Part shown: positions 19,246 to 30,318 of the stretch, piece by piece
Layout: each line of letters begins with the position of its first letter
Position numbering within the stretch: position 1 is the stretch's first letter
Origin: Notospermus geniculatus
Taxonomy: Eukaryota > Nemertea > Pilidiophora > Heteronemertea > Lineidae
Assembly: GCA_002633025.1 (NCBI GenBank)
Contig: NMRB01001080.1
Span: 166,458 to 230,457, forward strand
DNA: 64,000 nt
Direction: 5' to 3'
Program-made: the position numbers and the translations under genes
The notes under the pieces: generated by a model
Told to the model about the DNA's origin: nothing
What the model saw: the letters and a program-made list of their open reading frames with translations, nothing else
The model's database searches: none

Positions 19246-22125
19246 ATGGAAGGTGAAAAAAAGAAGACCAAACAAGACCTGAATGATTTAATTGAAACGT
19301 TCAAGGACGATTACAATGTCAATGAGACTACGGGCAGTGTGAGGATCCCTAGTAATGGTTTTCTCCTATTCCTTCACTACACTGCTGGCAAAAAGGACTT
19401 CCTGAGTGTTTCGAATAGATTTATCGAAATAGCAGAAAAGAATGGAATCAAAAATTTGAATAAGGAGGCGACCAGGACAAGAATGCGGAGAACAATTAAA
19501 AAACTTTCATCGTATTCGAATCTTAATCAAAGCTGGGATTTAATTGTGCAATTTCTGGAAACTGAATTTGAATTTTCTTTCAAAAAGGATGTGAGCACTG
19601 ACATTGGCCAAAGGGCCGATTCTGAACATGAAATGCCTGCTGAAGGATCTGCTTCATCTTCTGTTGAGATTGGGAAAAGAAAGGACATAGGCCTACCACT
19701 TCCACAACCTAGTCCCAAAAAACTCAAAACAGACTGTTTAAAATGTGTGAACCGTAGAAAGACTGCGAGTGTTGTGATAAGGAATAATAAGTTGCTACGT
19801 AAGAGACTTTCGAGAGTTAACATTGATCGTGATGAAATGAGAAAGCTAAAGCAACAGGTAAAGAGGAAATCAGACATAGAGGTCCGCCTCCGTTCAGAAC
19901 TGAGCCTGTTAAAAAAGGAATTTGAAAAAAAAAGTGACTTGCTCAACAAAATGGAGCAGAATATAAATGAAGCAGGAATAAAAACTGTGAAAAAGCGGAT
20001 CAGAAAGACAGCGAAGGATCGAAGAATACAAGCTTTGTTAAAGGCAAAGAGGCAGTTGAAAAAGGAGAACGCGGCCCTTCAAAGAGAGAATGAACACTTG
20101 AATGACCTAGTTGAAACGTCCAGTGATATTCAAAGTTCTGTTAGTGCAAAGAAGGATGATAAAACATACAGTTGTGCTTATCGAAAAGCTGCTTATGCAT
20201 GTTTGATTAATCAGGTCCCCATTGAAACAACTGGTTCTTTGATCTCCACAGTTGTTGAAGATATTACTGGTTTAAAGGTTGACTCTCAGGCAGATCCGAC
20301 ACGAGTTAGTCAATTTGCCTACGAACTGGGGGTCATTAGTGATGTTCAAGTTGGCGAAGTTTTAGCAGAACAGGACAACCTGACATTGGCGTGGGATGCA
20401 ACCTCCCTAGACTCTTCTCATGTGAATGAAGTTCATGTATGCGTTCCATCTGTGCCACCACGAGGTTATCTTTTACAACTTGGCGTCCTTGCCGGTGGTA
20501 CTGCAGCTGACTATGCCGGGCATATAACAGACAGTTTACGTGATATCATTGAAACATATGCACTCTACAGGAAGGAAGAAACAATTCCAATTTATACAGC
20601 TGCAATCAATCATCTTAAAAACACTTTGTCTGATAGAGTTGCGGTGAACCATTGTGCGGTTACAAAGTTGGAAGAGCAACTTAACATCAAACTGTTAGAA
20701 TTGAAGTGTAATGTCCACCCCTTGGATGGGATTGCCAAGGGTTGCAGAGATAGTCTGAAAAAATTTGATAAAGAGCATGTTGACAGATCGAAATCGGACA
20801 TTTTTGGGAAGGATTGTACAGCAGCCAATCTCATTTATGCAGTGTCCAAGTTTAGGTATAAAAATGGATCAGGAGATCCAAGTGGTTTCAAACTGTTCCT
20901 GAAGAGGGAAAATATTGAACCCAAACTTTTTGTACGTTATGTTGGAAACCGCCTGCATGTCCTGTATCATTCAGCAGCCGTCATCTTCAGATATCGTACT
21001 CAACTTGTGAGTTACCTGAGTAAGAGTTGCACAGTTCAGTCAGGCCTCAGACCTGCTATTGCCAAAGACTTGCAGAATGACTTCATCATAGCGCAGCTTC
21101 AGGGTCTAGGGCTGATTGGTAAGGTTCTTACGGGACCATGGATGCGTGTAGTCTATGGAAATGCTGATCATAAAACCAACTTGGAACTTGTACCAGAGAT
21201 GAAGACAGCTGTGGGAAATTTGAAAAGACTACTGAGAAATCCAGAGGAAATTGTGCATACGAAGAAAGATGTTTTTGACAAAGTTTTGGATCATGATGAG
21301 ACATTAGTTGAGCTCCAAACGGCCTGCAAGGACAATGTCAGTTTACTGTTAACAATAGTAGAGCTTCTGCTAAAGGCAACCCTTGAAGTCCTTGAAAGGC
21401 AATTGAGTGAGTACCTAGTAGGTGATTTGTCAAACCCAACAGTTTCTCAGATAGCTCAGTCCAAGTCTGCTCCAACGCACAACATCTTTGCGGAGCAGAC
21501 TCTTGGGCTGACAGACCACCAGTTTAGGCGTGCTCCAAATGCCACATTTGGATTCATAGACGGTAAAGTCAAAGCAAAAAAAAACCAAACCATGGACTGG
21601 TTAAAATCCAAGGACACAAAGGAACAAGACAGTATAATCAGTTTTGCAATTAACCGTGCATCCAAGATGAGAGCGATTCGTAACCAAAGGGATAAGAAGA
21701 TTGCAGAAGCCAAACAAAACCGTGTGAAAGATAAAGTACAACAATCTGAACAAAGAGATAGGAAGAAAATCGAAAAAAAATTGAAGTCGTATTGGTTTGG
21801 TGATAGCAACTCTTTGAATGACTTAGCTTTGGAAGACAGTCAGTTGACTTTCATAAGTGGTGTGAAGGAGGATCCTCAGTGTCTTCAGGACAAGTATTTG
21901 GAACATACTTGGCATGATGATAATCATGATAACACTTTGTACTACGGGAAAGTATTGAACATTAAACTCTACAATCCAAAGGCAAAGGTCCCCAAGTTGC
22001 CTAAACTGACTGTTGCCTACTGGGCTGTGAATGAAGTAGAGGACGATGCAGTAGATTTCAACCTCTCTGTTGTGGAAGTTCTTGCGGACGTCATCACTGG
22101 AGACCTAAATATTTTGGAAAACTGA
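19246..22125 (+). CDS. 959-residue intronless protein, probable mobile-element protein of unnamed family
   Basis: A single open frame with no introns in a region where host genes have exons of 50-250 bp, so its origin is probably a mobile element. Residues 1 to about 115 are basic and helical. C164/C167 form a CxxC pair. Residues about 186 to 291 are a Lys/Glu-rich coiled coil. The central region carries LAWDATSLDSSHVNEVHVCV (D384, D389), AGGTAADYAGHI, VNHCAVTKLEEQL (H469, C470), ELKCNVHPLDGIAKGC (C488, H491, D494) and LIGKVLTGPWMRVVYGNADH (GPWM 630-633). E750 lies in NIFAEQTLGL. The C terminus has a long basic helix, about 805-850. The spaced D...D...E residues would fit an RNase H-like transposase, but this is inference. 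I recall similar uncharacterised proteins in aquatic animals, without a name. Start ATG 19246 has the good context ccaaaATGG. It could also be a host gene born by retroposition or domestication. Confidence 0.8.
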   Translation: MEGEKKKTKQDLNDLIETFKDDYNVNETTGSVRIPSNGFLLFLHYTAGKKDFLSVSNRFIEIAEKNGIKNLNKEATRTRMRRTIKKLSSYSNLNQSWDLIVQFLETEFEFSFKKDVSTDIGQRADSEHEMPAEGSASSSVEIGKRKDIGLPLPQPSPKKLKTDCLKCVNRRKTASVVIRNNKLLRKRLSRVNIDRDEMRKLKQQVKRKSDIEVRLRSELSLLKKEFEKKSDLLNKMEQNINEAGIKTVKKRIRKTAKDRRIQALLKAKRQLKKENAALQRENEHLNDLVETSSDIQSSVSAKKDDKTYSCAYRKAAYACLINQVPIETTGSLISTVVEDITGLKVDSQADPTRVSQFAYELGVISDVQVGEVLAEQDNLTLAWDATSLDSSHVNEVHVCVPSVPPRGYLLQLGVLAGGTAADYAGHITDSLRDIIETYALYRKEETIPIYTAAINHLKNTLSDRVAVNHCAVTKLEEQLNIKLLELKCNVHPLDGIAKGCRDSLKKFDKEHVDRSKSDIFGKDCTAANLIYAVSKFRYKNGSGDPSGFKLFLKRENIEPKLFVRYVGNRLHVLYHSAAVIFRYRTQLVSYLSKSCTVQSGLRPAIAKDLQNDFIIAQLQGLGLIGKVLTGPWMRVVYGNADHKTNLELVPEMKTAVGNLKRLLRNPEEIVHTKKDVFDKVLDHDETLVELQTACKDNVSLLLTIVELLLKATLEVLERQLSEYLVGDLSNPTVSQIAQSKSAPTHNIFAEQTLGLTDHQFRRAPNATFGFIDGKVKAKKNQTMDWLKSKDTKEQDSIISFAINRASKMRAIRNQRDKKIAEAKQNRVKDKVQQSEQRDRKKIEKKLKSYWFGDSNSLNDLALEDSQLTFISGVKEDPQCLQDKYLEHTWHDDNHDNTLYYGKVLNIKLYNPKAKVPKLPKLTVAYWAVNEVEDDAVDFNLSVVEVLADVITGDLNILEN

Positions 22126-22853
22126 GGTAAAATTATATATTAATAATAGCCCTTTTTCTCTTACAGTGGCAAAAATAACCTTTTATTTAGAATTATGGCA
22201 TTCCTGGTAATCTCAGCTTCGATTTGATACCATACTCGATGGGGTACAAAATGGCCGACGTTCTTCGGTAATTTATTCAAAATGGCCGCCACTTACAGAT
22301 CAAAGATGGCTGCCAGTGTATGATGTAACATTATATTCCTCCATACTAAGTTCCATTCATTACTTTCTTCCAGTTTGATGCCAAAATCAAGATGTGCGGC
22401 CTTCTGGTGTCCATGATCGCCATCACTTGACCTTCTGACGCATGACCTCTGATGACCTTGGTGACCTTTGATGACCTTGGGGGAGGCCGACCTACTTACC
22501 ATTAGTGGAATTCTGTTTGAAAGTGTCACATGCATCTTTGCTGAAAATTCCATGAAAAAAGACCAAGTAATATTGAAGTTATGAACATTTTAATTTGATT
22601 CGTCTCAAATTCCATCACAGGTTTTGTTCGACTTCTTAATTGTTTTCCTTTTGTTTTAACGCGCTAATTAACTGCCAGTTAAAATCCAATATCTCCGCCT
22701 ACAGTTGACCGATTTTGATGAAACAGGTATCATTTTGCTCGTGTTACCATGCTCCAATTTGTTGAATCACTTTTAGAAACATCTATTGGGTTTGAAAAAA
22801 ATGTGCAGGTACCTAGCCTAGGCCGTGATTTTTTCAGGAAATTCATGTCCATG
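22126..22853. other. Flank downstream of the long ORF
   Basis: No gene seen. The sequence ttgaccgattttgatgaaac at 22705-22724 is the exact inverted complement of gtttcatcaaaatcggtcaa at 18167-18186, so a 20-bp inverted pair brackets the ORF and both promoter blocks. The similarity does not extend beyond 20 bp. Short atgaccttggtgacc-type repeats occur at 22440-22485. Confidence 0.5.
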
Positions 22854-23286
22854 TCAGTTCGGGAAAGTTCCGAATTTGGAAACGTTTCTGATTTTGGAAG
22901 CCCAGCGATTCCGATATTGGAAACGTTTCCTTTTTCGGAAGTGGTTTTCGATTCCGATATCGGAATCTTTGTAGGCCTTCTTGCACGTTAGGCCCAATCG
23001 GGATATGAAAAGCAAAAATCGGGAAGTGTTTTTTTCCACTAACAGATGGCAGCACCTGTGACCTTGTATTTCACGGCGTGAAATCTGAATTGCTGGCGTA
23101 AGTTGGCTGCAATCATCGATAATCATCTATTATCATCATCAAAAGGCTCAGTTCCGCCAGAATCTCTATCTCTTGGCTTCCAAATTCGGAAACGTTCCCG
23201 CTATATTGGAATCGAAAATAGCTTCCAAAAAAAGAAACGTTTCCAAAGTCGGAAACGCTTCCAATTTTGGAACTTTCCCGAACTGA
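22854..23286. mobile_element. Foldback element of ggaaacgtttcc words
   Basis: Inverted ends tcagttcgggaaagttcc (22854) and ggaactttcccgaactga (ending 23286). The interior is made of many ggaaacgtttcc, attccgatattgg and ttccaaa words on both strands. There is no coding capacity. It lies immediately upstream of the first YIPF1 exon seen. Confidence 0.8.
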
Positions 23287-23557
23287 TGTCATGTGCCGGG
23301 TCGGTAGGCCTACGGCAGCATTCAAGTAAGTGAGCAGCTGCTGGTCAGAGCTGCAGCATAGGCCAAGCTAGGCCTCCCTACCTAGGCCTGCCCTAGGGCT
23401 AAAAACAATACAACATGTAAGGCACGTCCATCCATGCAACTTGGATGCCGCATTTGCAAGTGGCAAACCCAAAGATTAAAAAAAGAACAAAATAAATATT
23501 CTCTGATATGCAATTGTTCTGTGTTATTTAGTACCGTAGTAACTTATTTATTTTCAG

Positions 23558-26500
23558 GTGCTAGACATTGATGATGTAACAGCAGATGAACTTCAGTTTC
23601 AAGGTGAGTGGTTGCCCATTTGGTATGGATGAAACTTCTGCCAGCTGCAGCCACAGTTGTCATTAGTGGTGTGCAGAAATCTGAACTAAGAAGATGCCCT
23701 CATTCTCTAATCTTTCCTTGCTTATCAACTAGATGTCGATTCCGGATCATATTCCAAAGATGCAACTGCTATAGGCCTAGCTGACTATGCAGGTTCATGA
23801 CTAAAGATAACATAATAACTTAAACATTCATGACATTTTCTTTTGAATCTTTATCTGTTTTACTGTGATGATTGATATTTTGATTCAGAGAGTAAGGATT
23901 TGACAAACATCGGTAGGTTTGGTTGTGGGTTTAACATTGACTTGAAAAAGGTTTGGGCTGTTAGTTGCTTCGGAGTGGTGTACTATGATGTAGTGGGCGT
24001 TACGGTTTTCCTACTAGTACTATTCACTACAGCCAGTGTATCGTTAGTATTGAAGGGCAGGGATGTGGATGATTCTTCTTAGTGTGGATTTGGAAATTTG
24101 TTTCAGTGCTAGATATTGAGGTTGATGAAGACGGTGAGTTATTTGCATGTGTAGTTTTGGATGATGGCATGAACTATTGCGGGTGATTTCAAAGTTGGTG
24201 TTAACACAGTGTTTACAATGTTTTAATGCATTGTAAACACCATGTTAACACCAACTTTGAAATCACCCTAGCATAAGTCAGTGTGAACCCCAAGATATAA
24301 CCCTGGGTTTGACTAATGTTTCCCCAGCTGTCTGGCTATTGAATAATTGCATGGACATGGTGATACCGTAGGCCTAGATGGCCTCATAGCCTAATTTTAG
24401 ATTGAATACTTCCCGACAAAATTGTATGCTTTGTGAGTTATGATACATAACATTTATTACTGACATGACTGATGTACTGTGCAGCATGACGAAGTTCTGC
24501 TGTCTTCCATATCTTCATCCAAAAATCACACAAGCACTGACTGTTATCAGAATGCAGTTATGTTTTTATGCATCTAGAGATGCCAGTCTCCGAGGCATCA
24601 TCCCATGAACTTCAGTCTACATTGTTATCATTCTGACATGCATGTTCTGCTGTGAACACAGTAACCCAATACCTACCAGGTTGACCATTAGTGTGTTACC
24701 CATTGCATAATCAGATCTGATTTGATTTTCTGCGCATGTTCATCCATCTGATTTTGAAGACTAAGTAGTCCAACATGAAAGTTTGATCCTTTTCTTTGAA
24801 ATTTTGGTCTACCTAATTTGCTCATGTGCATGGGGAACTTCCAACTGTTTCAAAAACATAAAAAGTCTAACAACAAACGTAAATGACTAAGAGTCATTAC
24901 ACTTTATAGATCGTGATTCAGGTTTCTCAACATTATTGTCAATATCGGCTCGCAGTCACCATTTTCCACTTTCTGAATCTGATGCATGTACTCTGGATTA
25001 AAAATCTTGTAAGCCCCCAGATTTCGTGGACGCTATAGGCCCATATGCTTGGGTTGGACTTAAGCCTAAAGTATTAGACTTTCTCTTTGCTTGAAGCACT
25101 GAGAAAAGTCAGACTTTAATGAAAGTGTGGCTGAAGTCCAACCCAAGTATACAGCCTTAGGGCCGTATGCACGGGTCACACTTTCATTAAAGTGTGACTT
25201 TCCTCAATGCTTAAAGCATAGAGAAAGTCCAACTTAAGCTATACTTTAGGCTAAAGTGCGGTCCGTGAATTCGGCCCTAAGTCTCAGATTCAAAGACATG
25301 TTTTTGGCATTTTATTGAAAATGTTGTGTTCTGCATCGCCGTTTGCAGTAAATGAAGGGTGAATGATGTGAGGAAGTGTGAAATGTTTGTAATGGAAAAT
25401 CCAAATGAATTTCTCCATCATGTCCTTTGTCAATAACATCTGATTCCTAAGAATTAATCCTCGGTCAGTTACCATGGTTACCAGGAAAAACCCTCTTTAC
25501 CTTATTTCCAGATTTTGATCATGACCTTGGGAACAAAGAATCAGAGTTTCCAGCAGAAACAAAGAAGTCATCAAGCTTTACTGCCTTTCCTCAGCCTGGA
25601 GACTCAGACGATGATGTTGGAGATAAGGAAGAGGTAGGGAACTGCAGTTACAGTCTCAGCTTTGACATTTCCGATGGCACCATAGACCAGTGTAGACTGT
25701 TGTCGAGGTTGTTGTGTTCTGTTAAAGCGGATTGTTCGCCATCGCGTCTGTCCAAAGTGAACCAAAAATAATAAAACGACCCGTTTTATTCGTAACAACA
25801 ACTGGTAAATGCATTGTGGCGGCCGCTCCGGAAACGGTTCTGTGGAATCTTTGACTCGGCACGAATAGTCCGCTTTAAGCCAGCAATACACGAGGCGATG
25901 TCGCAAGCTAGCAGAATCGGCTGTTAACACCAGATATGACTGGACAGCGATGCCTGCTGGAATTCTCTCGCCAGCAAGCTCGGCTAGTTTATCAAAAAAA
26001 TATTAAAGCCAATAATCGCCTAGTCTGCAGTGGCTGGCAAAAAGATCAGTAGCTAGTACATTGCTTGCGATATTGCCTGTTGTGTTGCTGGCTTTACTGG
26101 TGTTCCACTGATTTTTGTAGTGCAAGGAATAAACCTGTTTTATTTCATTTCAGCTTCTTCGGGGAGAGAAGAAACAGCCATCTTTCTGGACGTTTGAGTA
26201 CTACCAGGCCTGGTTTGATGTGGATACATACCAAGTATTGAAGAGGATCCGAGGGTCTATGATACCGAGACCGAGATATAATTTCCTGAGACAACAGATA
26301 CGACCCAATCCAGATCTGTATGGTAAGAGCTCTTGTCATCACGCACAAAATTCCTGGGTCTGTCAGAGAAGAGGGCTCCCTCTTTCTGACCAGTAACCCC
26401 CACCAGCCCCTCCTTTCCACAATTTGATTTCACTCCCCTGCATCATTTTAAGCGGGCCACACACAAGTGCAATTTTGCCTCCAACTACATGTGTATGGAG

Positions 26501-29081
26501 ATTTTTGCCTCCTACGTGTAGATGTCATCGTGTGCAGTGGTCAGAGGCAGAGACAGATTTTTTGCCTCCAATGCAGATCAAACATAACGGAATTACGTCA
26601 CGCCACATCTAATTTGCAATCGTCTGTGGCGGCTGACACAGCATGTGCGGTGACAGGACGCTGAGACAAAAAACTCCTATGGAGGCACCCTCAGAGACAG
26701 AATGAATTGCATTCGTGTGCGGCAGGCTTTTGATACGAAAATATACCAATATCTTTCAGGTCCTTTCTGGATATGTACAACTTTGGTATTCACGACAGCC
26801 ATCTGTGGTAACTTGGCGAACTACATAAGCTGTGGACGATATGACTACGAATGGAAGTATGATTTTCATAAAGGTATGTTTCTAGGCTGGTGAAGAATTT
26901 ACACGTTAGTTGATCAGTCTCTGCTGAAAGTGTATGGTATTCCATTGACATTTTGTTGAAATAGTTTGCTTAATTTCGTTCTGTAATTTGGTATAACGGT
27001 TTATAACATAACAAGATGGGTTATTTGTTTCGTTTTCTTTTCTTATCTAGTTACCTTTGCCGCTGCTGCCATTTTTTGCTACTGGTGGTTAATCCCGACA
27101 GCTGTCTACGGTATGCTCTGGTGGAGAGGTAGTCAGGCCGGCTACACTTACATGGAGATTATCTGTTTGTATGGGTATTCATTGGCCATCTACATTCCCA
27201 TATCTGTGAGTTTTCAGTTTGAATTTATTCACATGAACCTTTGACTGTGTTGTGGCACCAATCGTTTCGAACTCTTCAAATGCCCTTTACGTTTTAAAAC
27301 CTTGTTGGTGTACCGGTAAAATCGTTTTTACAGCCGAAATGAAATTCACCTCGCATTTCTGATGGTTCTTCTGCAATGTCAAGTGCAGTCTCCTCCATCA
27401 CACTGTCAGTATCATTTTCCTGAGTGACTGAACAGGTGATCGTTGTTACTGCTGCACAAGGTGCCAAATAGCCCCCACTTCTGCAGACTTCAAATTGGGT
27501 ATCCATGTACATGTACCTTGTCATTTCCACACATTTATATGAGTTGTTCATGAACCGTTTCTCCTTGAAAAAGCTTACTTCAAAGTAACACCTAGTTTTC
27601 CATCTTGTGCTCATCTACATGTACAGTCCTCCCTCGCTATTACGAACCCTTCGGGGTCCAAGGGTTAAGTTCATACTAATGCGGAGTTCGTAATAGCGAG
27701 GATTTAAATACCCGGGTACATGTCCTGAAATTTTGGGAGCCAGATGGTGGGTTCGTAATATCCGGGACAGGGAATTCGTAAAATCGAGGTTCGTAAGAGC
27801 GAGGGTGCACTGTGTTGGCTTGTTACCGTACACATTTCCCTACAGTATGATTAGATTGTTGATAGATAAAACCTTCAATTTTCTTTACAGATTCTGTGGG
27901 TGGTGCCATACCAGTGGTTTCAGTGGACTTTAGTGTTAATTGGAATGTTGTTGTCAGGTGAGTTGTTATTTTAGGTGATACCTGACATACATGTATACTG
28001 TTGATTTTGTACTGAAGTACCGGAAGGCAAAGTTTAGTCGTCACACCAGTGGTGCCTCACATGAGTAAAACTGGGCAGCTGTGTATCCTGTTTCCCATAG
28101 TTACATCTTTCAATATTGGTGGGCTTTCAGTATGCTTTATGATATTTGAGAGTCCAGAAGATCTGGGAAACATGTCCTCCCAGGTCTTACCCGATCACTG
28201 GGCGGTTCTGACTTCTGGAAGGATTTTCCTCCCAAAACGGGCATGTAATGTATGTACTTCACTATAATCCCTGACAGAAAATGTTTCATCCCAGAGCCTG
28301 GTAGAAAACTCCCAAGATATGCTTTAAAGCGAATCGAAAGCGGATTTTGTTTACATTTGGATGGTGTTTGTAAACAGAAAATTCAGCCAATCAGAATGCA
28401 CGAAAATTTCTTTTGTTGACATTCTGGAGAAGTTTGTTTACATTTTTCCCGAAAATTCGTCCCCTTTCAAATTCTATTTCTAAATCAAATTTTTTCGCTT
28501 TTGATTCGCTTTAAATGGGTGCCTTCCTGTACCCCAGTCGTCACTGGTGCAAAGCATGTGGGTTGGGTCCGGTCCAAATTCATTTCCTCATCCATTTGTA
28601 TATTTCAGGTTGTGTGTTGATGTTTACATTATGGCCAGCGGTGAAAGAAGATGATAAAAAGGTAATGTAATGTTGTCAATTACATACACAATAATTATGT
28701 GACGTGCTAGCTCCAGCAATGTCACAAAAGCAGAAAGGGTTAACACCTTTACAACAAACACAGTAGCTGAAATGAAGAAATTTTCTGTGGGTTTGCAATG
28801 AGGGGGGCGCCGTACTAACACCATACGGCGTCGGCACGAACACCACATGTTTCCAAAGAGAGGCTCATTGCGCTAAAAAGGCTGGATATGCAGAGACCGA
28901 GTCCAGATTTCTCAATTTGGGATTTCTCTGTCATAGTCTAGAACAGTTTCTCAGGGAATAATCTTCCCTGAGAGGCGATCAGTGATATCCTTCTTCGTCA
29001 CTCTTCGCTTTATTTCAGATTGCTTGGATCACCATGGGTCTGGTTTTAATCTTCCACGGACTGCTTGCCACAGGTTTCATG
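23558..29081 (+). CDS. YIPF1: Yip1-domain protein YIPF1, nearly complete gene
   Basis: YIPF1 is a multi-pass Golgi/early-secretory membrane protein of the Yip1 family that works with Rab GTPases. Eleven in-phase exons give 300 codons (human about 306): 23558-23603, 23733-23792, 23889-23912, 24107-24133, 25512-25633, 26154-26322, 26760-26873, 27051-27205, 27891-27957, 28609-28661, 29019-29081. The acidic N-terminal part begins with ...DELQFQ. Then come FWTFEYYQAWFDVDTYQVL, RPNPDLYGPFWICTTLVF and four to five hydrophobic segments, including IICLYGYSLAIYIP and LWPAVKEDDKK, the family's signatures. Exons 2 to 4 are tiny and all phase 1-1. The ATG exon upstream is not found, nor is the last exon after ...GLLATGFM (expected about 20-30 residues); it may be in the 29549-29729 gap. 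A weak alternative last exon opens after the acceptor at 30526. YIPF2 cannot be excluded, since vertebrate YIPF1 and YIPF2 are paralogues. Confidence 0.92.
24181..24268. repeat. 88-bp hairpin in a YIPF1 intron
   Basis: gggtgatttcaaagttggtg opens at 24181 and its exact complement closes at 24268. The arms are about 40 bp with few mismatches and the loop is short. It is a small MITE or a recent inverted duplication in the intron after the 27-nt exon. Confidence 0.85.
25035..25278. repeat. Two adjoining MITE-like foldbacks
   Basis: The first, about 25035-25160, has arms taggcccatatgcttgggtt and aacccaagtatacagcctta. The second, about 25158-25278, has ends agggccgtatgcacggg and ccgtgaattcggccct. 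Both are built of aagtcagacttt/aaagtgtgactt words. They belong to the broad ggccgtattcatg end class also seen at 35345 and 41716. Confidence 0.65.
25722..25878. repeat. Short MITE, ttaaagcgga ends
   Basis: ttaaagcggattgttcgcc at 25722 is mirrored by cacgaatagtccgctttaa ending at 25878. The element is 157 bp, non-coding, in a YIPF1 intron. Its ends resemble those of 28323-28515 (tttaaagcgaatcg) and may be a relative. Confidence 0.65.
27622..27814. mobile_element. Mariner-type MITE, tacagtcctccctcgc ends
   Basis: Ends tacagtcctccctcgctatt and cgtaagagcgagggtgcact face each other, with inner gttcgtaata/tattacgaac repeats. cagtcctccctcgc...gcgagggtgcactg is typical of non-autonomous Tc1/mariner-like elements. 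It sits in a YIPF1 intron and contains no ORF. Confidence 0.75.
28323..28515. repeat. MITE, tttaaagcgaatcgaaagcg ends
   Basis: The left end at 28323 is mirrored by cgcttttgattcgctttaaa ending at 28515. The element is 193 bp with a tttgtttaca/tgtaaaca core. It is non-coding and lies in a YIPF1 intron. Confidence 0.78.
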
Positions 29082-29208
29082 GTATGTCGTTCAGCAGTTT
29101 TGATGTTTGCTTCCAAATAGTGAAGAATGGCTCACATTGATAAAAGCCAGCAAATGCTTTTACTTCAAGTTCTGTAGTGCATTTACATTGGACCTCCCTA
29201 TGCATATC

Positions 29209-29420
29209 TTAAAGGAGCACGGTAGTGGATCTCAAATGCGTTATTTGACTGCCGACGTAGAGGGAGCCACCTAGCGGCAGTAATACGAACTACAAAAATG
29301 CATTACAAAATGTACGCAGTAAATCGGGTCATTCGCCGAAACGTAGTTAGACTCTCGGGTTGGAGAGTGGCGCGGTGGCGCCGGCTGTCGCGAAAAAGTG
29401 GCAATACCGTGCTCCTTTAA
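29209..29420. mobile_element. 212-bp MITE, ttaaaggagcacggta ends, nested
   Basis: Ends ttaaaggagcacggta and taccgtgctcctttaa are perfect 16-bp inverted repeats. It lies inside an older repeat whose arms agcaaatgctttta (about 29149) and taaaagcatttgct (about 29431) flank it. A relative of that older repeat is at 51360-51420. Confidence 0.82.
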
Positions 29421-29548
29421 GTAGGTACATGTAAAAGCATTTGCTAAACGAGTGTAGGCGCCGCCCCTTACTTGTACATGTATCTGAACAGGAGGATTAT
29501 GGAGAAGACAGTATGAGCATGTGGCAATTTGCTGAGCACTGTGGCCTG

Positions 29549-29729
29549 NNNNNNNNNNNNNNNNNNNNNNNNNNNNNNNNNNNNNNNNNNNNNNNNNNNN
29601 NNNNNNNNNNNNNNNNNNNNNNNNNNNNNNNNNNNNNNNNNNNNNNNNNNNNNNNNNNNNNNNNNNNNNNNNNNNNNNNNNNNNNNNNNNNNNNNNNNNN
29701 NNNNNNNNNNNNNNNNNNNNNNNNNNNNN
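29549..29729. other. Assembly gap (181 N)
   Basis: Unknown bases just downstream of the last YIPF1 exon seen. The terminal YIPF1 exon could lie here. The gap abuts the left terminal repeat of the next element. Confidence 0.99.
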
Positions 29730-30318
29730 TTAACCCTTTCGCTGCCGATTGATTTTTCAAAAATTAGCCACTGAAATCTAATTATTTGTTACTATAAAGC
29801 ATGTACTGTTAGCCTGAAGAAGATAGGAATACCTTGTAGGGAATGGTCTAAGCTTTATCCTCTGGTGACTTTTTTCGACTAATTTGCATATATGACGTCA
29901 CCAGGAGCCGCCATCTTGGATTTTTGGTAATTTCAAAAAAATCCCCACTAAAAGTGTGGCTTGCCACCTTGGCAATAAAGATATCTGAATGCAATCACTG
30001 TAAATACATCTTTACAATGATAACAATGAAAAGCAATCTCATTTACACTTGAAAAAAATTATATTTTTCAAAATATTTTCTCCCAAAATTTCGCCCCCGG
30101 GGGGTGCCACCCTGCACCCCCTCAAGATACAAGCAAAATTTTACCGCAAATCCTGTACCCAGCACCTCAAAATACGTCTCAAATGATAGCGCATATGCCA
30201 CGCCATCTTACGGCGGTGCCTAGAACTACTATCGACGATCTATTGAGCAGCCTAACGCTGTCGATCAGGGGGACTGTTTTATGTCGCATTTATGCGACAT
30301 TGGCAGCGAAAGGGTTAA
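29730..30318. mobile_element. 589-bp MITE, ttaaccctttcgctgcc ends
   Basis: The left end ttaaccctttcgctgcc at 29730 and the right end ggcagcgaaagggttaa at 30302-30318 are perfect 17-bp terminal inverted repeats. The interior has no ORF and contains atttcgcccccggggggtgc, a CG-rich patch. ttaaccctttcgctgcc-type ends are common among animal non-autonomous DNA transposons. Confidence 0.85.

Noticed and set aside
19527-21809. Minus-strand frames of 70-140 codons inside the long ORF
   Set aside because: Antisense shadows of the 959-codon ORF; Ser/Leu/Phe-rich as expected from the complement of Lys/Glu-rich coding sequence.
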